A stretch of 64,000 nucleotides of DNA from Geodermatophilus obscurus (GTDB lineage: Bacteria; Actinomycetota; Actinomycetes; Mycobacteriales; Geodermatophilaceae), in NCBI RefSeq assembly GCF_900115395.1, contig NZ_FOWE01000007.1, forward strand, positions 186,001 to 250,000. Reading direction: 5' to 3'. Every line of letters starts with the position of its first letter. Position 1 is the stretch's first letter. The notes under the pieces were generated by a model. The model ran no database searches, was not told where the DNA came from, and saw only the letters and a list, made by a program, of their open reading frames with translations. Below are positions 53,789-64,000 of the stretch, one piece after another. The position numbers and the translations under genes are program-made.

Positions 53789-53888
53789 TCGTGCTCTGCC
53801 CACACACGCACGCAGAGCTCGAGGGGAGCAGGGCGGACGTGGTCCCGCGGACGCTCGTGCTCTGCACACAGCTGCAGGCAGAGCACGA
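53789..53888. repeat. Two tandem hairpins with the same stem
   Basis: TCGTGCTCTGC pairs with GCAGAGCTCGA at 53789-53822 (one mismatch) and with GCAGAGCACGA at 53855-53888 (perfect). Both loops are 12 nt but differ in sequence. The copies are 66 bp apart, in the 167-nt gap between two minus-strand genes. Confidence 0.75.
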
Positions 53889-53912
53889 CCGAGCGCGGGA
53901 GCACCCGGTCGG

Positions 53913-54458
53913 TCACCTCCCGTCGACGTCGACCCAGCCGCCGGTCCGCCAGTACAGCCCGGCCTCGCGGGAGAGCAACCCCTCGTCGACCAGGTACCGG
54001 CGCAGCGCCGCGGTGTCGGGGTGCCAGACGGCCAGCAGCGCGTTGACCTCCCGCTCGGGGTAGCGCACTCCGACGTCGAAGACCCGCACCACGTGCTCCA
54101 GCACCACCCGCCGCTTGCCCCGCTGGGCGGGGACGGTGGTCAGCCGCCCGTCGCGGATGAAGGCGGCCAGGACGGCGGACTCGGTGGGGTCGTCCGACAG
54201 CGGCTCGGGTGCCGGCGCCGACTCCGCGGCAGCCCGCGCGGCGGCGCGGAACCGCTCGGTCAGCAGCTCGAGGGTGTGCCCGTCACGGCGCACCAGGCCC
54301 GCACGCGCCAGCCGGCGGGCGGCCAGCGCGACGTCCTTGAGCGGCAGCCCGGCCGCGGCGGCGACCTCCTCGATCGTCCCGGCTCCCAGGGCGAGCGCGG
54401 ACACCACCTTCAGCCGGGTGGGGTCGGCCAGCAGCCCCACGATCGTCGCCGCGTGCAC
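53913..54458 (-). CDS. ArsR-type winged-helix regulator with DUF2087 domain
   Basis: 181 residues. The N-terminus is a winged helix (IVGLLADPTRLKVVSALAL; IEEVAAAAGLPLKDVALAARRLARAGLV). The C-terminal DUF2087 domain reads FIRDGRLTTVPAQRGKRRVVLEHV, YPEREVNALLAVWHPDTAALRRYLVDEGLLSRE and YWRTGG. DUF2087 regulators are common but their ligands are unknown. TACCGT ends 7 nt before the GTG, so it is probably leaderless. Confidence 0.92.
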   Translation of the reverse strand: MHAATIVGLLADPTRLKVVSALALGAGTIEEVAAAAGLPLKDVALAARRLARAGLVRRDGHTLELLTERFRAAARAAAESAPAPEPLSDDPTESAVLAAFIRDGRLTTVPAQRGKRRVVLEHVVRVFDVGVRYPEREVNALLAVWHPDTAALRRYLVDEGLLSREAGLYWRTGGWVDVDGR

Positions 54459-54512
54459 GCCAGCGACGGTATCCGCGCATCGACGCACGTGGGCGGGGGT
54501 AGGCGGAGGCGC

Positions 54513-54689
54513 ATGGTGAGCCCCATCGACATCCAGAAGGCACTCAAGGGCATGGACTACCCGGCCAGCAAGGAGCAGATCCTCGAGCACGCCAAGGGCA
54601 GCGACGAGGAGGTGCTCGACGCGCTCGGGAAGATCGACGACCGGGAGTACGAGGGCCCCAGCGGCGTGAGTGCCGCCGTCTTCGACTGA
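54513..54689 (+). CDS. DUF2795 small protein
   Basis: 58 residues: [20 protein letters not shown], then [28 protein letters not shown]. This is the DUF2795 fold, small helical proteins common in actinobacteria, with no known role. GGAGG stands before the ATG. It is divergent from the ArsR-type gene, whose product might control it. Confidence 0.9.
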   Translation: MVSPIDIQKALKGMDYPASKEQILEHAKGSDEEVLDALGKIDDREYEGPSGVSAAVFD

Positions 54690-54711
54690 CGCCCGGCTAG
54701 GTTCGGTGCCC

Positions 54712-55515
54712 ATGACACCGGGCCGGGACTTCACGGGGGACATGCACCTCGCGCACGTGCTCGCCGACCAGGCGGACTCGATCAGCATGGAGCGCTTCCG
54801 GGCCCTCGACCTGCAGGTCGAGACCAAGCCCGACCTGACGCCGGTCACCGACGCCGACCGCGCGGTCGAGGAGCAGCTGCGGATCACCCTCTCCCGGGCC
54901 CGCACGCGCGACGCGGTGCTCGGCGAGGAGTTCGGCGTGACCGGGCACGGCCCGCGGCGCTGGGTGCTCGACCCCATCGACGGGACGAAGAACTTCGTCC
55001 GCGGCGTGCCCGTCTGGGCGACGCTCATCGCGCTGTTCGACGGCGACGAGGCGGTCGTCGGGCTGGTCTCCGCGCCGGCGCTCAACCGCCGCTGGTGGGC
55101 CGCCAAGGACGTCGGCGCGTGGACCGGCCGGCGCCTGGAGTCGGCCACCCGCTGCCGCGTGTCGGGGGTCTCCGACCTGGGCGACGCGAGCCTGTCCTAC
55201 TCCAGCCTGTCGGGGTGGGAGGAGCGCGGCCTGCTCGACGGCTTCCTCGACCTCACCCGCGCGGCCTGGCGGACCCGCGCCTACGGCGACTTCTGGAGCT
55301 ACGTGCTGCTGGCCGAGGGCGCGGTCGACGTCGCCTGCGAGCCGGAGGTGTCGCTGTGGGACCTCGCCGCCCTCGACGTCATCGTGCGCGAGGCCGGCGG
55401 CCGGTTCACCGACCTCACCGGCGCGCCCGGGCCGGCGGGGGGCAGCGCGCTGGCCACCAACGGACTGGTGCACGACGCCGCGCTGGCGCACCTGCGCCTG
55501 CCCGACCCGGCCTGA
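54712..55515 (+). CDS. hisN: Histidinol-phosphatase, inositol-monophosphatase type
   Basis: 267 residues. The metal-binding series is [25 protein letters not shown] and [17 protein letters not shown]. It matches actinobacterial HisN (M. tuberculosis Rv3137), the histidinol-phosphate phosphatase of histidine synthesis, although a general inositol-phosphatase role cannot be excluded. TAGGTT ends 8 nt before the ATG, so it is probably leaderless. Confidence 0.92.
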   Translation: MTPGRDFTGDMHLAHVLADQADSISMERFRALDLQVETKPDLTPVTDADRAVEEQLRITLSRARTRDAVLGEEFGVTGHGPRRWVLDPIDGTKNFVRGVPVWATLIALFDGDEAVVGLVSAPALNRRWWAAKDVGAWTGRRLESATRCRVSGVSDLGDASLSYSSLSGWEERGLLDGFLDLTRAAWRTRAYGDFWSYVLLAEGAVDVACEPEVSLWDLAALDVIVREAGGRFTDLTGAPGPAGGSALATNGLVHDAALAHLRLPDPA

Positions 55516-55552
55516 GGGGCGTCCCTCCCCCCACCGCGGGGAGGGACGCCCC
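55516..55552. terminator. 15-bp bidirectional terminator
   Basis: GGGGCGTCCCTCCCC pairs perfectly with its complement around a CCACCGC loop. It starts at the hisN stop and faces the small convergent gene. Confidence 0.85.
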
Positions 55553-55556
55553 CGCC

Positions 55557-55751
55557 TCATGCCGCGGGAGTGGTCCCGCCGCCGCTGCCCGTGCCGCGCC
55601 CGCCGGAGAACCGGCGGCGGGCGTCGTCGATCCGCGCCTTGGTCTTCGGGTCCTTGGCCATCCGCTGGGCCTTGGCCGACACCTGCCGCAGGGCCTGCTG
55701 GCCCTTGGGGCTGCGGGCGAACTGGGCCACCTTGTCGAACACCGACGCCAT
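55557..55751 (-). CDS. Small basic conserved protein
   Basis: 64 residues beginning MASVFDKVAQFARSPKGQQA, then AQRMAKDPKTKARIDDARRRF and a Gly-rich tail. Small proteins with this start occur widely in actinobacteria without a known role. The high Lys/Arg content would suit nucleic-acid or membrane contact. GAGAGGAGG precedes the ATG. Confidence 0.85.
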   Translation of the reverse strand: MASVFDKVAQFARSPKGQQALRQVSAKAQRMAKDPKTKARIDDARRRFSGGRGTGSGGGTTPAA

Positions 55752-55836
55752 GTCGGGTGCCTCCTCTCGCCGGGGCCCGGGAGCGGGCCCTCACCGGGAT
55801 CAACGGTCGCCGTGCGGGCGCCGTTCCACGTGCCCG

Positions 55837-57180
55837 TCAGCCCCCCGGCAGCACCGGCGGTGAGGGCGCCCGTTCCGGCTGCACCGGCCGGCCGACGCCC
55901 TGCCCGGCCAGCACGGCCGCGCCGACGGCGGACGCGCTGCGCAGCGCCAGGTACGTCACCGGCCGGTCCAGGAGGTCGGCGAGCAGCTGCCGGACCAACG
56001 GCACCCGCCCGCCGCCGCCGGTGAGGACGACCGGCTCCCGCGGCGCCCCGCCGAGCAGCCCGACGGCGGTGGCCACGGCCGAGAGCACGCCCTCCACGGC
56101 GGCGCGGGCCAGGTCGGCGCGGGTGGTGGCGGCCGACAGCCCGGTCCAGGCGGCGCGGTCGTCGGGACCGGCGACCCCGCCGCGCTCGCCGGTGAGGAAG
56201 GGACGGAACACCGCTCCCCCGGCGCCGGGCTGCGCCGTCGCGGCGAGGTCGAACAGGTCGGCGGGGGTCAGGCCGAGCACCCCGGCGGCCCACGTCCACG
56301 CCGAGCCGCCGTTCTGCAGGGCGGCCATGGCGTACCAGCCGTCGCCGGTGTCGGCGTAGCAGTGCACGACCGGGTCCTCGGCCGGCGCGGGCGTCCACGC
56401 CGGGCGCAGCACCTGTGCCCCGGTGCCGAGGTTGACCTGCAGCGCCCCGCCGGTGCCGGCGGCGAGCACCGCCAGCGGGGTGTCCGCGCCGCCGACGACG
56501 ACCGGCACCTCGGCGCCGCCCAGCACGGCGGTGCCCGCCACCTCCGCCGAGGGCCGCACCGCGGGCAGCAGGCCGGCCGGCACGCCGGCGGCGGCGCGGG
56601 CGGCCTCCGACCAGCCGTCGGCGAGGACGTCCCAGAGCAGGGTCGCCGAGGCGTCGCTGCGGTCGGTGACCCGCGGGTCGGCGCCCGGCAGCAGGGTCGC
56701 CCGCAGCGCGTCCTTGGGCAGCAGGACGGCGGCCGCGCGCGCCACGAGCTCCGGCCGGTGGACGGCCAGCCAGGCGAGCACCGGCCCGGTCATCCCGGGC
56801 ACCAGCGGGTTGGCCAGCGCCGCGCGGTCGGCCGCCGGCAGCGCGCGCCACCGCGCAACCTCGGCGGCGGCACGCCGGTCGGGCCACAGCACCGCGGGCG
56901 CCAGCGCGGCCCCGGCGTCGTCGACCAGGACGGTGCCGTGCATCTGACCGGACAGGCCGAGCCCCGCCACCGGCCGGCCGCCCAGCGCGGGCAGCACCCG
57001 GGCGAGCGCGTCGTCCAGCGCCGCCCGCCAGGTGCCGACGGCGCACTCGGCCCAGCCGTCCCGCGGGCGCTCGACCGCGTAGCCGGCCTCGGACTCGGCG
57101 ACGACCCGGCCGTCGTCGCCCAGCGCGACGAGCTTGAGGCCACTGGTGCCGAGGTCGGCACCGAGCAGGACCGCGGACAC
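55837..57180 (-). CDS. xylB: FGGY carbohydrate kinase, xylulokinase-like
   Basis: 447 residues, a little shorter than XylB (about 480). LLGADLGTSGLKLVAL is the phosphate-1 motif, GLSGQMHGTVLVD is the xylulokinase signature, NLGTGAQVL is phosphate-2 and VVLTGGGGRVPLVRQLLADLL is the adenosine motif. It should phosphorylate xylulose or a related ketose. It is last in a four-gene operon with an XdhC-like domain protein, a hydrolase and an aldo-keto reductase, and begins 2 nt after its upstream neighbour. Confidence 0.9.
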   Translation of the reverse strand: MSAVLLGADLGTSGLKLVALGDDGRVVAESEAGYAVERPRDGWAECAVGTWRAALDDALARVLPALGGRPVAGLGLSGQMHGTVLVDDAGAALAPAVLWPDRRAAAEVARWRALPAADRAALANPLVPGMTGPVLAWLAVHRPELVARAAAVLLPKDALRATLLPGADPRVTDRSDASATLLWDVLADGWSEAARAAAGVPAGLLPAVRPSAEVAGTAVLGGAEVPVVVGGADTPLAVLAAGTGGALQVNLGTGAQVLRPAWTPAPAEDPVVHCYADTGDGWYAMAALQNGGSAWTWAAGVLGLTPADLFDLAATAQPGAGGAVFRPFLTGERGGVAGPDDRAAWTGLSAATTRADLARAAVEGVLSAVATAVGLLGGAPREPVVLTGGGGRVPLVRQLLADLLDRPVTYLALRSASAVGAAVLAGQGVGRPVQPERAPSPPVLPGG

Positions 57181-57182
57181 CG

Positions 57183-57632
57183 TCAGCGCCCGTGCGGCGA
57201 GCCGGGCCGGCCGTTGCGGTCGGCGAGCAGCCCGGCCAGCGTGCTGAGGGCGATCTCCGCCGGGGCCCGCGAGCCGATGTCCAGGCCGATCGGGCGGTGC
57301 ACCCGGGCCACCTCCTCCGGCGGGACGCCGAGGGCGGCCAGCGCCGCCACGTGCGGGCCCTCGTGCCGGGGGTTGCCCATGACCCCCACCCAGCGCACCG
57401 GCCGGGCCAGCGCGTCGCGCACCACCTCGCCGAGCTCGGGCCGGTGGTGGTCGGTCACCACGACGTCGGCGTCGGAGAGGTCCTCCCCGAGGTCGGCCAC
57501 GGAGGTGGCGTCGGCGCCGCGGGCGGGGTCGGGGTCGACCAGCACGGTGCGGAAGCCGAGCTCCGGCGCCCACCGCAGCAGGACGCCGGCCACCGGTGAG
57601 TCGAACACCGCCACGAGCACCCGGTCGGTCAC
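57183..57632 (-). CDS. Stand-alone XdhC-type Rossmann-domain protein
   Basis: 149 residues that match only the C-terminal half of XdhC/CoxI: VLVAVFDSPVAGVLLRWAPE, VVTDHHRPEL, YWVGVMGN-like RWVGVMGNPRH and VHRPIGLDIGSRAPAEIALS. XdhC inserts sulfurated molybdenum cofactor into xanthine dehydrogenase, but the N-terminal half is absent and no molybdoenzyme gene is near. Its place before a xylulokinase suggests another use of the nucleotide-binding fold. GTG start, overlapping the hydrolase stop by 4 bp. Confidence 0.85.
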   Translation of the reverse strand: MTDRVLVAVFDSPVAGVLLRWAPELGFRTVLVDPDPARGADATSVADLGEDLSDADVVVTDHHRPELGEVVRDALARPVRWVGVMGNPRHEGPHVAALAALGVPPEEVARVHRPIGLDIGSRAPAEIALSTLAGLLADRNGRPGSPHGR

Positions 57633-58414
57633 GGCTCCCCCAGGAACCCGGTGAGCGCCGCGGCGAAGGCCGGCGCCCGGAGCGCGGTCGAGTGGTCACC
57701 GGGGACGACGGTCACCCGGGCACCCGGGATGGCCGCGGCCAGCACCTCCGGGCGCACCGCCAGCGGGTCGGCGTCACCGGCGAGGACGAGCGCGGGCGCG
57801 GTGACGGCGGCCAGGTCGGGGTCCCGGTCGTGCACCGCGCGGGCGTGGGCCGCCAGCGCGCGCCGGTCGGCACCGAGGGCGTCGGCCATGCGGCGGAACA
57901 GCACGACGGCGGGGTCCCGCACCTCGGTGACGTCGGCCGCCTCGAGCGCGGCGGCCAGTCGCTCCATCAGGGCGGCGTGGCGCTCGGCACCGCCGCGCTC
58001 CACGAAGGCGGCGCCGACGCCCCCGACCACGAGCCGGCGCACCCTCCGGTCGGCGGCGGCGACCAGCATCGCGACCGTCGCGCCCATCGAGTAGCCGGCC
58101 AGGTCGAACGAGTCGTGGCCGAGGGCGTCGGCCACCCGCCGCAGGTCGTCGGCCATCCGGCGCTCGCCGTAGGCGGCCGGGTCGTGCGGCTTGTCCGACC
58201 TGCCGTGCCCGCGGGCGTCGACCCCGACGACCTCCCGCCCGGCCGCCAGCAGCACCCCGACCGTCCCCGTGCCGACCCAGTTGAGCCGGGTGTCGGCGAC
58301 GAAGCCGTGCTGCAGGTACACCGGCGGCAGCGCACCGGGCACCCCCCACCGGCGGACGGCGACCGAGACGCCGTCGGCACCGGGCACCCGCAGGGGCGCC
58401 AGGACAGCGGTCAC
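57629..58414 (-). CDS. Alpha/beta hydrolase
   Basis: 261 residues. Oxyanion [16 protein letters not shown], nucleophile [16 protein letters not shown], acid [13 protein letters not shown] and base [27 protein letters not shown] is typical of haloperoxidase/peptidase-like members. The substrate is unknown. It overlaps the aldo-keto reductase stop by 4 bp, so it belongs to the same operon. Confidence 0.92.
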   Translation of the reverse strand: MTAVLAPLRVPGADGVSVAVRRWGVPGALPPVYLQHGFVADTRLNWVGTGTVGVLLAAGREVVGVDARGHGRSDKPHDPAAYGERRMADDLRRVADALGHDSFDLAGYSMGATVAMLVAAADRRVRRLVVGGVGAAFVERGGAERHAALMERLAAALEAADVTEVRDPAVVLFRRMADALGADRRALAAHARAVHDRDPDLAAVTAPALVLAGDADPLAVRPEVLAAAIPGARVTVVPGDHSTALRAPAFAAALTGFLGEP

Positions 58415-59430
58415 GCCGCCCGCTCCGGGCTGTCGCCGTAGGCGTAGGAGGAGTCGGCGTACCGCCCGCCCTGCGCCACCCCGGGCGGCGCGATCTCGCC
58501 GAGCCGCCGCAGGTCCTCCGCGGACAGCTCGACCGCGACCGCGCCCACGTTCTCCTCCAGGTAGGACCGCCGCTTGGTGCCCGGGATCGGCACGACGTCC
58601 CCGCCCTGGGCGAGCACCCAGGCGAGTGCGAGCTGACCGGCGGTGCATCCCCGCTCCCCGGCCATGGCGCGGACGGCGTCGACCAGCCGTAGGTTCGCCG
58701 CGAACGCCTCGCCGGTGAAGCGGGGGTGGGTGCGCCGCCAGTCGTCCTCGGCGAAGTCCTCGGGGCCGCGGATGGCGCCGGTGAGGAAGCCACGGCCCAG
58801 CGGGCTGAACGGCACGACGCCGATCCCGTGCTCGCGGGCGACGCCGAGCACCTCACCCTCCAGGTCGCGCGTCCACAGCGACCACTCGCTCTGCAGCGCG
58901 GCGATCGGGTGCACGGCCACGGCCCGGCGGACCGAGGCCGCCGAGGCCTCCGACAGCCCGAGGTGGCGGACCTTCCCCTGCTGGACGAGCTCGGCCATGG
59001 CGCCCACGGTGTCCTCGATCGGCACCCGCGGGTCGACCCGGTGCTGGTAGTAGAGGTCGATGACGTCGACGCCGAGCCGGCGCAGGCTCGCCTCGGCGCA
59101 GGCCCGCACGTTCTCCGGCCGCCCGTCGATGTCCATGCCCCCGTGGTCGTTGCGCCGCAGGGAGAACTTGGTGGCCAGCTGCACCTCGCCGCGCCGGCCG
59201 CGGATCGCATCGCCGACCAGCTCCTCGTTGTGCCCGTCGCCGTAGACGTCGGAGGTGTCGAGGAACGTGACGCCGAGGTCGAGCGCCCGGTGCAGCGTCG
59301 CCACCGACTCGTCGCGGTCGGCGGCGCCGTACATCTGGCTCATCCCCATGCAGCCCAGGCCGAGCGCCGAGACGGTCAGCCCGTCCCGGCCGAGCGTGCG
59401 GGTGCCGACGGGCGGGGACGCGGAGGTCAT
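58411..59430 (-). CDS. Aldo/keto reductase (AKR13-like)
   Basis: 339 residues. Catalytic set: Asp in [18 protein letters not shown] with Tyr, Lys in [10 protein letters not shown] and His in [21 protein letters not shown] and [16 protein letters not shown] bind NADPH. It reduces aldehydes or ketones. GGAGGTC precedes the ATG. It leads the operon that ends with the xylulokinase-like gene, so it might make or use a sugar-derived carbonyl. Confidence 0.93.
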   Translation of the reverse strand: MTSASPPVGTRTLGRDGLTVSALGLGCMGMSQMYGAADRDESVATLHRALDLGVTFLDTSDVYGDGHNEELVGDAIRGRRGEVQLATKFSLRRNDHGGMDIDGRPENVRACAEASLRRLGVDVIDLYYQHRVDPRVPIEDTVGAMAELVQQGKVRHLGLSEASAASVRRAVAVHPIAALQSEWSLWTRDLEGEVLGVAREHGIGVVPFSPLGRGFLTGAIRGPEDFAEDDWRRTHPRFTGEAFAANLRLVDAVRAMAGERGCTAGQLALAWVLAQGGDVVPIPGTKRRSYLEENVGAVAVELSAEDLRRLGEIAPPGVAQGGRYADSSYAYGDSPERAA

Positions 59431-59529
59431 GTGCGCATCCTCGTCCCGGCGCGGCCGTGCCCGCCACAGGCGGTTGCCGGGCCGGGAGGCCGGGTAGCCG
59501 CCCCGGGCACCGACTCCCCGGGAGGACCC

Positions 59530-60090
59530 GTGAGCTCTCGTCCCGCGCGCCGCCGCACGGCCCGCCTGCTCGGCCTGGCCAGCCTCGGTCTGGGCACCAC
59601 GATGCTCGTCTCCCCCCAGGGCGTCGCCCGGTTCGCCGGGGTCGACGACTCTCCCGTCGCGCTGCCGGTGGTCACCGCCGTCGGTGCCCGCGAGCTCGCG
59701 CACGCCGCCGGACTGCTCGCCGGCCGGCCGGGCTGGGCCTGGACCCGGGTCCTCGGCGACGCCGTCGACCTGACCGCCCTGGGCGTCGCGCTGGGCAACC
59801 GCAGCGGCCAGCGGCACGAGCGCCTGCAGGCCGTGATCGTGGGCGCCTCCGTCCTCGCGCTGCTGGACGTGCTCACGGCACTGGCGTCCCGGCGCGCCCG
59901 CCGGACCGCGCCGGACCTCTCGCCCGTGACCCGGCCGACGACGGGCCTGGTGGCGCCGCTGGTCGACGTCCGGTCCGCCCTGGCGGGGCAGCCGCGGAAG
60001 CCGGTCCCGCCGCGACAGCCGGCCGACTCCCCGCAGCCGGCGGAGCCGGCGCCGGCGCAGTCGCAGCGGCCGGCGGCGCCGGGGGCCTGA
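59530..60090 (+). CDS. Small membrane protein of unknown function
   Basis: 186 residues. A hydrophobic stretch [21 protein letters not shown], then [31 protein letters not shown] and [20 protein letters not shown] make about four helices, followed by a Pro-rich cytoplasmic tail of about 60 residues. The helix layout resembles DUF4267-like proteins, which is only a weak call. GGAGGA precedes the GTG. Confidence 0.75.
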   Translation: MSSRPARRRTARLLGLASLGLGTTMLVSPQGVARFAGVDDSPVALPVVTAVGARELAHAAGLLAGRPGWAWTRVLGDAVDLTALGVALGNRSGQRHERLQAVIVGASVLALLDVLTALASRRARRTAPDLSPVTRPTTGLVAPLVDVRSALAGQPRKPVPPRQPADSPQPAEPAPAQSQRPAAPGA

Positions 60091-60102
60091 GAGCCGGGGC
60101 GC

Positions 60103-60894
60103 TCAGCCCCGCGCCAGGCCGTCGATCCGGGCCACCTCATCGCCGGTCAGGGAGAAGGAGCCGATCTCCCGGTTGGCCCGGATCCGCTCCGGCGTGGCCG
60201 ACTTGGGGATGACGACGACCCCGTGCTCGACGTGCCAGCGCAGCACCACCTGGGCCGGGGTGACGCCGTGCGCGCCGGCGACCTCGCGCAGCACCGGGTC
60301 GCCCAGGTCGGTGTTCTTGAACGGGCTGTAGCCCTCGAGGACGACGCTGCGCTCCCGGTGCCCGGACTCCACGGCGGCGTCGTACCGCGCCGGCGCCCAG
60401 CTGACCTGGTTGACCTGCGGCGTCACACCGGTCGCGCGGGTGAGCCGGTCGACCTGGTCGAGGGAGTAGTTGCTCACCCCGATCGCCCGGGCCCGCCCGG
60501 CCTCGCGGGCGGCGACGAACCGCTCCCACAGGCCCTCCCCCGCCCCTCCGGGCGGCCAGTGCACCAGCCACAGGTCGACGGCGTCGAGGCCGAGCGCGTC
60601 CAGCGACGCGGACAGGGTCCGCTCGGCGCGGCCGGCCTCGCGGGGCGGCAGCTTGGTGGTCACGAAGACCTCGTCGCGGTCGATCCCGGAGTCGCGCAGC
60701 GCGCGGCCGACCTCGGCCTCGTTGCGGTACATCGTCGCGGTGTCCAGGTGCCGGTAGCCGGCGTCCAGTGCGGTCCGGACGGCGTCGTAGCAGGTCGCGC
60801 CGGTCATCTGCCAGGTGCCGAACCCGAGCAGCGGCATGGCGCCGCCCCCGTCGAGCGCGGCCGCGGGGAGGGCTCCGGGTACGGCGTCGGTCAT
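60103..60894 (-). CDS. Aldo/keto reductase (AKR5-like)
   Basis: 263 residues. LLGFGTWQM, AGYRHLDTATMYRNEAEVGRA (Asp, Tyr), VFVTTKLPP (Lys) and DLWLVHWPP (His) are the catalytic set; IGVSNYSLDQV and VVIPKSATPERIRAN complete the NADPH site. This is the 2,5-diketo-gluconate reductase-like group. The substrate is unknown. It is a different subfamily from the aldo-keto reductase 1.4 kb away. Confidence 0.93.
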   Translation of the reverse strand: MTDAVPGALPAAALDGGGAMPLLGFGTWQMTGATCYDAVRTALDAGYRHLDTATMYRNEAEVGRALRDSGIDRDEVFVTTKLPPREAGRAERTLSASLDALGLDAVDLWLVHWPPGGAGEGLWERFVAAREAGRARAIGVSNYSLDQVDRLTRATGVTPQVNQVSWAPARYDAAVESGHRERSVVLEGYSPFKNTDLGDPVLREVAGAHGVTPAQVVLRWHVEHGVVVIPKSATPERIRANREIGSFSLTGDEVARIDGLARG

Positions 60895-60934
60895 GCCGCT
60901 GCCCTGCCCGCGCCCGGCGGGGCCGACACCCGCC

Positions 60935-61765
60935 TCAGGAGCGCAGGAACCCGTCGACCAGCGGGGCCAGCTCGGGAGCGGCGAACACGTCGTAGTGCGT
61001 GCGCCCGGGCAGGATCGCCAGCCGCGACGCCGGGCGCCCGCCGGAGCCGTCCCACCCGGGGTCGCGCAGCCCACCGCCGAGCAGCGCGAAGAACTCAGCC
61101 GCGTGGGCCGGCGGCACGCCGTCGCCGTCGCCGTAGACCAGCTGGACCGGCGCGGCGAGCGCCCGCACCTCCTCGCTCCAGTCGTACGGCGCGCGGATCA
61201 GGTCGCCGGTCTTGTCCATCAGGGCGGGGAAGGCGTCGACGTCCGGGGCGACGGCGGCGTAGGCCGCGTACGGCGGCGACTGTCGCATCCACTCGAACCC
61301 GGCGCTGGTGACGCCGGCCATCCCGGCCAGGACGTCGGGCAGCCACCCGTCGCGGCGGCACGGTGCGGCGACGACGACCAGCCGCCGCGCCACCTCCGGG
61401 TGCCGCATCGCCGTGCGCAGCACGACGCCGCCGCCGAGGGAGTAGCCCATCAGGTCGGCCGGGCCGAGGTCGAGGTGGCGCACCAGCGCGGCGACGTCGT
61501 CGGCGAACGCGTCCCAGGAGAACGGCCGGTCGACGTCGGCGGTGTGCCCGTGCCCCTGCAGCTCGACGGCGACCACCCGCCGTCCCGCGGCCAGCCGGTC
61601 GAGCACCTCGCCGAACATCCGCGCGTCCCCGAACCCGCCGTGGACGACGACCAGCGGGGTGCCGCCCTCCCCCAGGCTGCGCCAGTACATCCGCACGCCC
61701 CCCGTGACCGGCACGTAGCCCTCGTCGACCCGCAGGTCCGTCGTCGCCATGTCGTACGTCGTCAT
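60935..61765 (-). CDS. Alpha/beta hydrolase
   Basis: 276 residues. LVVVHGGFGDARMF (oxyanion), DLMGYSLGGGVVLRTA (nucleophile), VQLVYGDGDGVPP (acid) and LPGRTHYDVFAAPELAP (base, the RTHYD form). ELQGHGHTADVDRPFS is shared with many actinobacterial esterase-like hydrolases. The substrate is unknown. A second in-frame ATG five codons later is an alternative start. Confidence 0.92.
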   Translation of the reverse strand: MTTYDMATTDLRVDEGYVPVTGGVRMYWRSLGEGGTPLVVVHGGFGDARMFGEVLDRLAAGRRVVAVELQGHGHTADVDRPFSWDAFADDVAALVRHLDLGPADLMGYSLGGGVVLRTAMRHPEVARRLVVVAAPCRRDGWLPDVLAGMAGVTSAGFEWMRQSPPYAAYAAVAPDVDAFPALMDKTGDLIRAPYDWSEEVRALAAPVQLVYGDGDGVPPAHAAEFFALLGGGLRDPGWDGSGGRPASRLAILPGRTHYDVFAAPELAPLVDGFLRS

Positions 61766-61858
61766 GCGGGGTATGACGGGGGGACCGCCCCGAACTCATC
61801 GTGGGTGGTGGGATGGAGACGCGAGCGCCCGCCCGGGGCGCCGCCGAGGAGGTCCTCA

Positions 61859-63240
<1,382 letters not shown>

Positions 63241-63244
<4 letters not shown>

Positions 63245-64000
63245 GCGGCTCCGGAGCGCAGGGCTTCGACACCCGCGCCATCCACGCCGGGCAGGAGCCG
63301 AACCCGGCCACCGGGGACGTCGTCGTCCCGCTGCACCTGGCCACCACGTTCAAGCAGGACGGCGTCGGCGGGCTCCGCGACGGCTACGAGTACGCCCGCA
63401 GCGGCAACCCCACCCGCGCCGCGCTGCAGGAGCTGCTCGCCTCGCTCGAGGAGGGCGTCGCGGGGCTGGCCTTCGCCTCCGGGCTGGCCGCCGAGGACAC
63501 CCTGCTGCGCACCGTGTGCGAGCCCGGCAGCCACGTCGTCCTGGGCGGGGACGCCTACGGCGGCACCTACCGGCTCATCTCGAGGGTCATGTCGCGCTGG
63601 GGCGTCGAGCACACCCCGGCCGACCTCAACGACCCCGACGCCCTGCGCGCGGCCATCCGGTCCGGCAGCACGCGGGTGGTCTGGTGCGAGACGCCGACCA
63701 ACCCGTTGCTCAACATCGCCGACATCGCGCTCACCGCGGAGGTCGCGCACGAGGCGGGCGCGATCCTGGTCGTCGACAACACGTTCGCCAGCCCCTACCT
63801 GCAGCGGCCGCTGACCCTCGGCGCCGACGTCGTCGTGCACTCGACGACGAAGTACCTCGGCGGGCACTCCGACGTCGTGGGCGGCGCGCTGGTGGTCCGC
63901 GAGGCGGAGCTGGCCGAGCAGCTCGCGTACCACCAGAACGCCATGGGCGCGGTCTCCGGGCCCCTGTCGGACTGGCTGGTCATCCGCGGCATCAAGACCC
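63241..64000 (+). CDS. metB: Cystathionine gamma-synthase or lyase, cut off by the window end
   Basis: 253 codons are visible. GFDTRAIHAGQEPNPATGDVV, YEYARSGNPTRAALQELLA, FASGLAAEDTLL, VVDNTFASPYLQRPL and the PLP lysine 204 in HSTTKYLGGHSDVVGGA identify a Cys/Met-metabolism PLP enzyme. Actinobacterial members next to cbs are called MetB (gamma-synthase), but gamma-lyase activity is common in this group and would fit a reverse transsulfuration pair. The start overlaps the cbs stop. Confidence 0.93.

Overview
The window is about three-quarters G+C, densely coded, and uses GTG starts and GTGA/ATGA stop-start overlaps freely. Several marks point to a high-GC actinomycete: a stand-alone WhiB protein, a sigma-R/RsrA thiol-stress pair, a Kgd-type 2-oxoglutarate dehydrogenase with fused E2 and E1 parts, nickel superoxide dismutase, a WS/DGAT acyltransferase and the 24-residue ribosomal protein bL37. 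The family Geodermatophilaceae (Blastococcus, Geodermatophilus, Modestobacter) is my best guess. It rests on overall impression, not on a search.

Layout. 1-9.8 kb: the 3' end of a tRNA-Arg gene, a SigE-like sigma factor with a membrane partner, a diguanylate cyclase, an AAA+ ATPase, a secreted alkaline-phosphatase-like enzyme, the remains of a second sigma locus, an esterase-type hydrolase and an SDR. 9.9-17.6 kb: a class III PHA synthase with a short coiled-coil partner, an ABC-F ATPase, an Rv1264-like adenylate cyclase, an ABC exporter and an ankyrin protein. 17.7-29.9 kb: kgd with its small follower gene, a structured intergenic element, a two-component system, an acyltransferase, and a GPH symporter overlapping a PLP decarboxylase. 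30-37.4 kb: malic enzyme, a dTDP-sugar epimerase, divergent sodX/sodN, psd-pssA phospholipid genes, a HAD phosphatase and a lipid kinase.

37.7-52.6 kb keeps the gene content and order I recall from the Mycobacterium tuberculosis whiB1-rsgA region (whiB1, pdtaS, TB7.3, rshA, sigH, SRAP protein, aroA, rsgA). Here it also holds a WS/DGAT enzyme, a lipase-like protein, bL37, a degenerate biotin-carboxylase-like protein next to the TB7.3 homologue, and an aldehyde dehydrogenase. 52.6-64 kb: a VOC protein, an ArsR/DUF2087 regulator, hisN, a carbohydrate/redox operon (aldo-keto reductase, hydrolase, XdhC-like domain, xylulokinase-like kinase), and the transsulfuration genes for cystathionine beta-synthase and cystathionine gamma-synthase, the latter cut by the window end.

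Cross-cutting observations. (1) At least 15 genes have a TANNNT -10 hexamer 6-9 nt before the start codon, which predicts leaderless mRNAs. (2) Two genes appear to start with CTG. (3) Three copies of an intergenic repeat fold into a two-tier hairpin with compensatory base changes. (4) sigR has a GGAAT-N19-GTT promoter placed so that a longer, SigR'-like isoform is also possible. (5) whiB1 carries a GTGA-N6-TCAC CRP-type site, and the window also encodes a class III adenylate cyclase. No CRISPR array, prophage or intact insertion sequence was seen.
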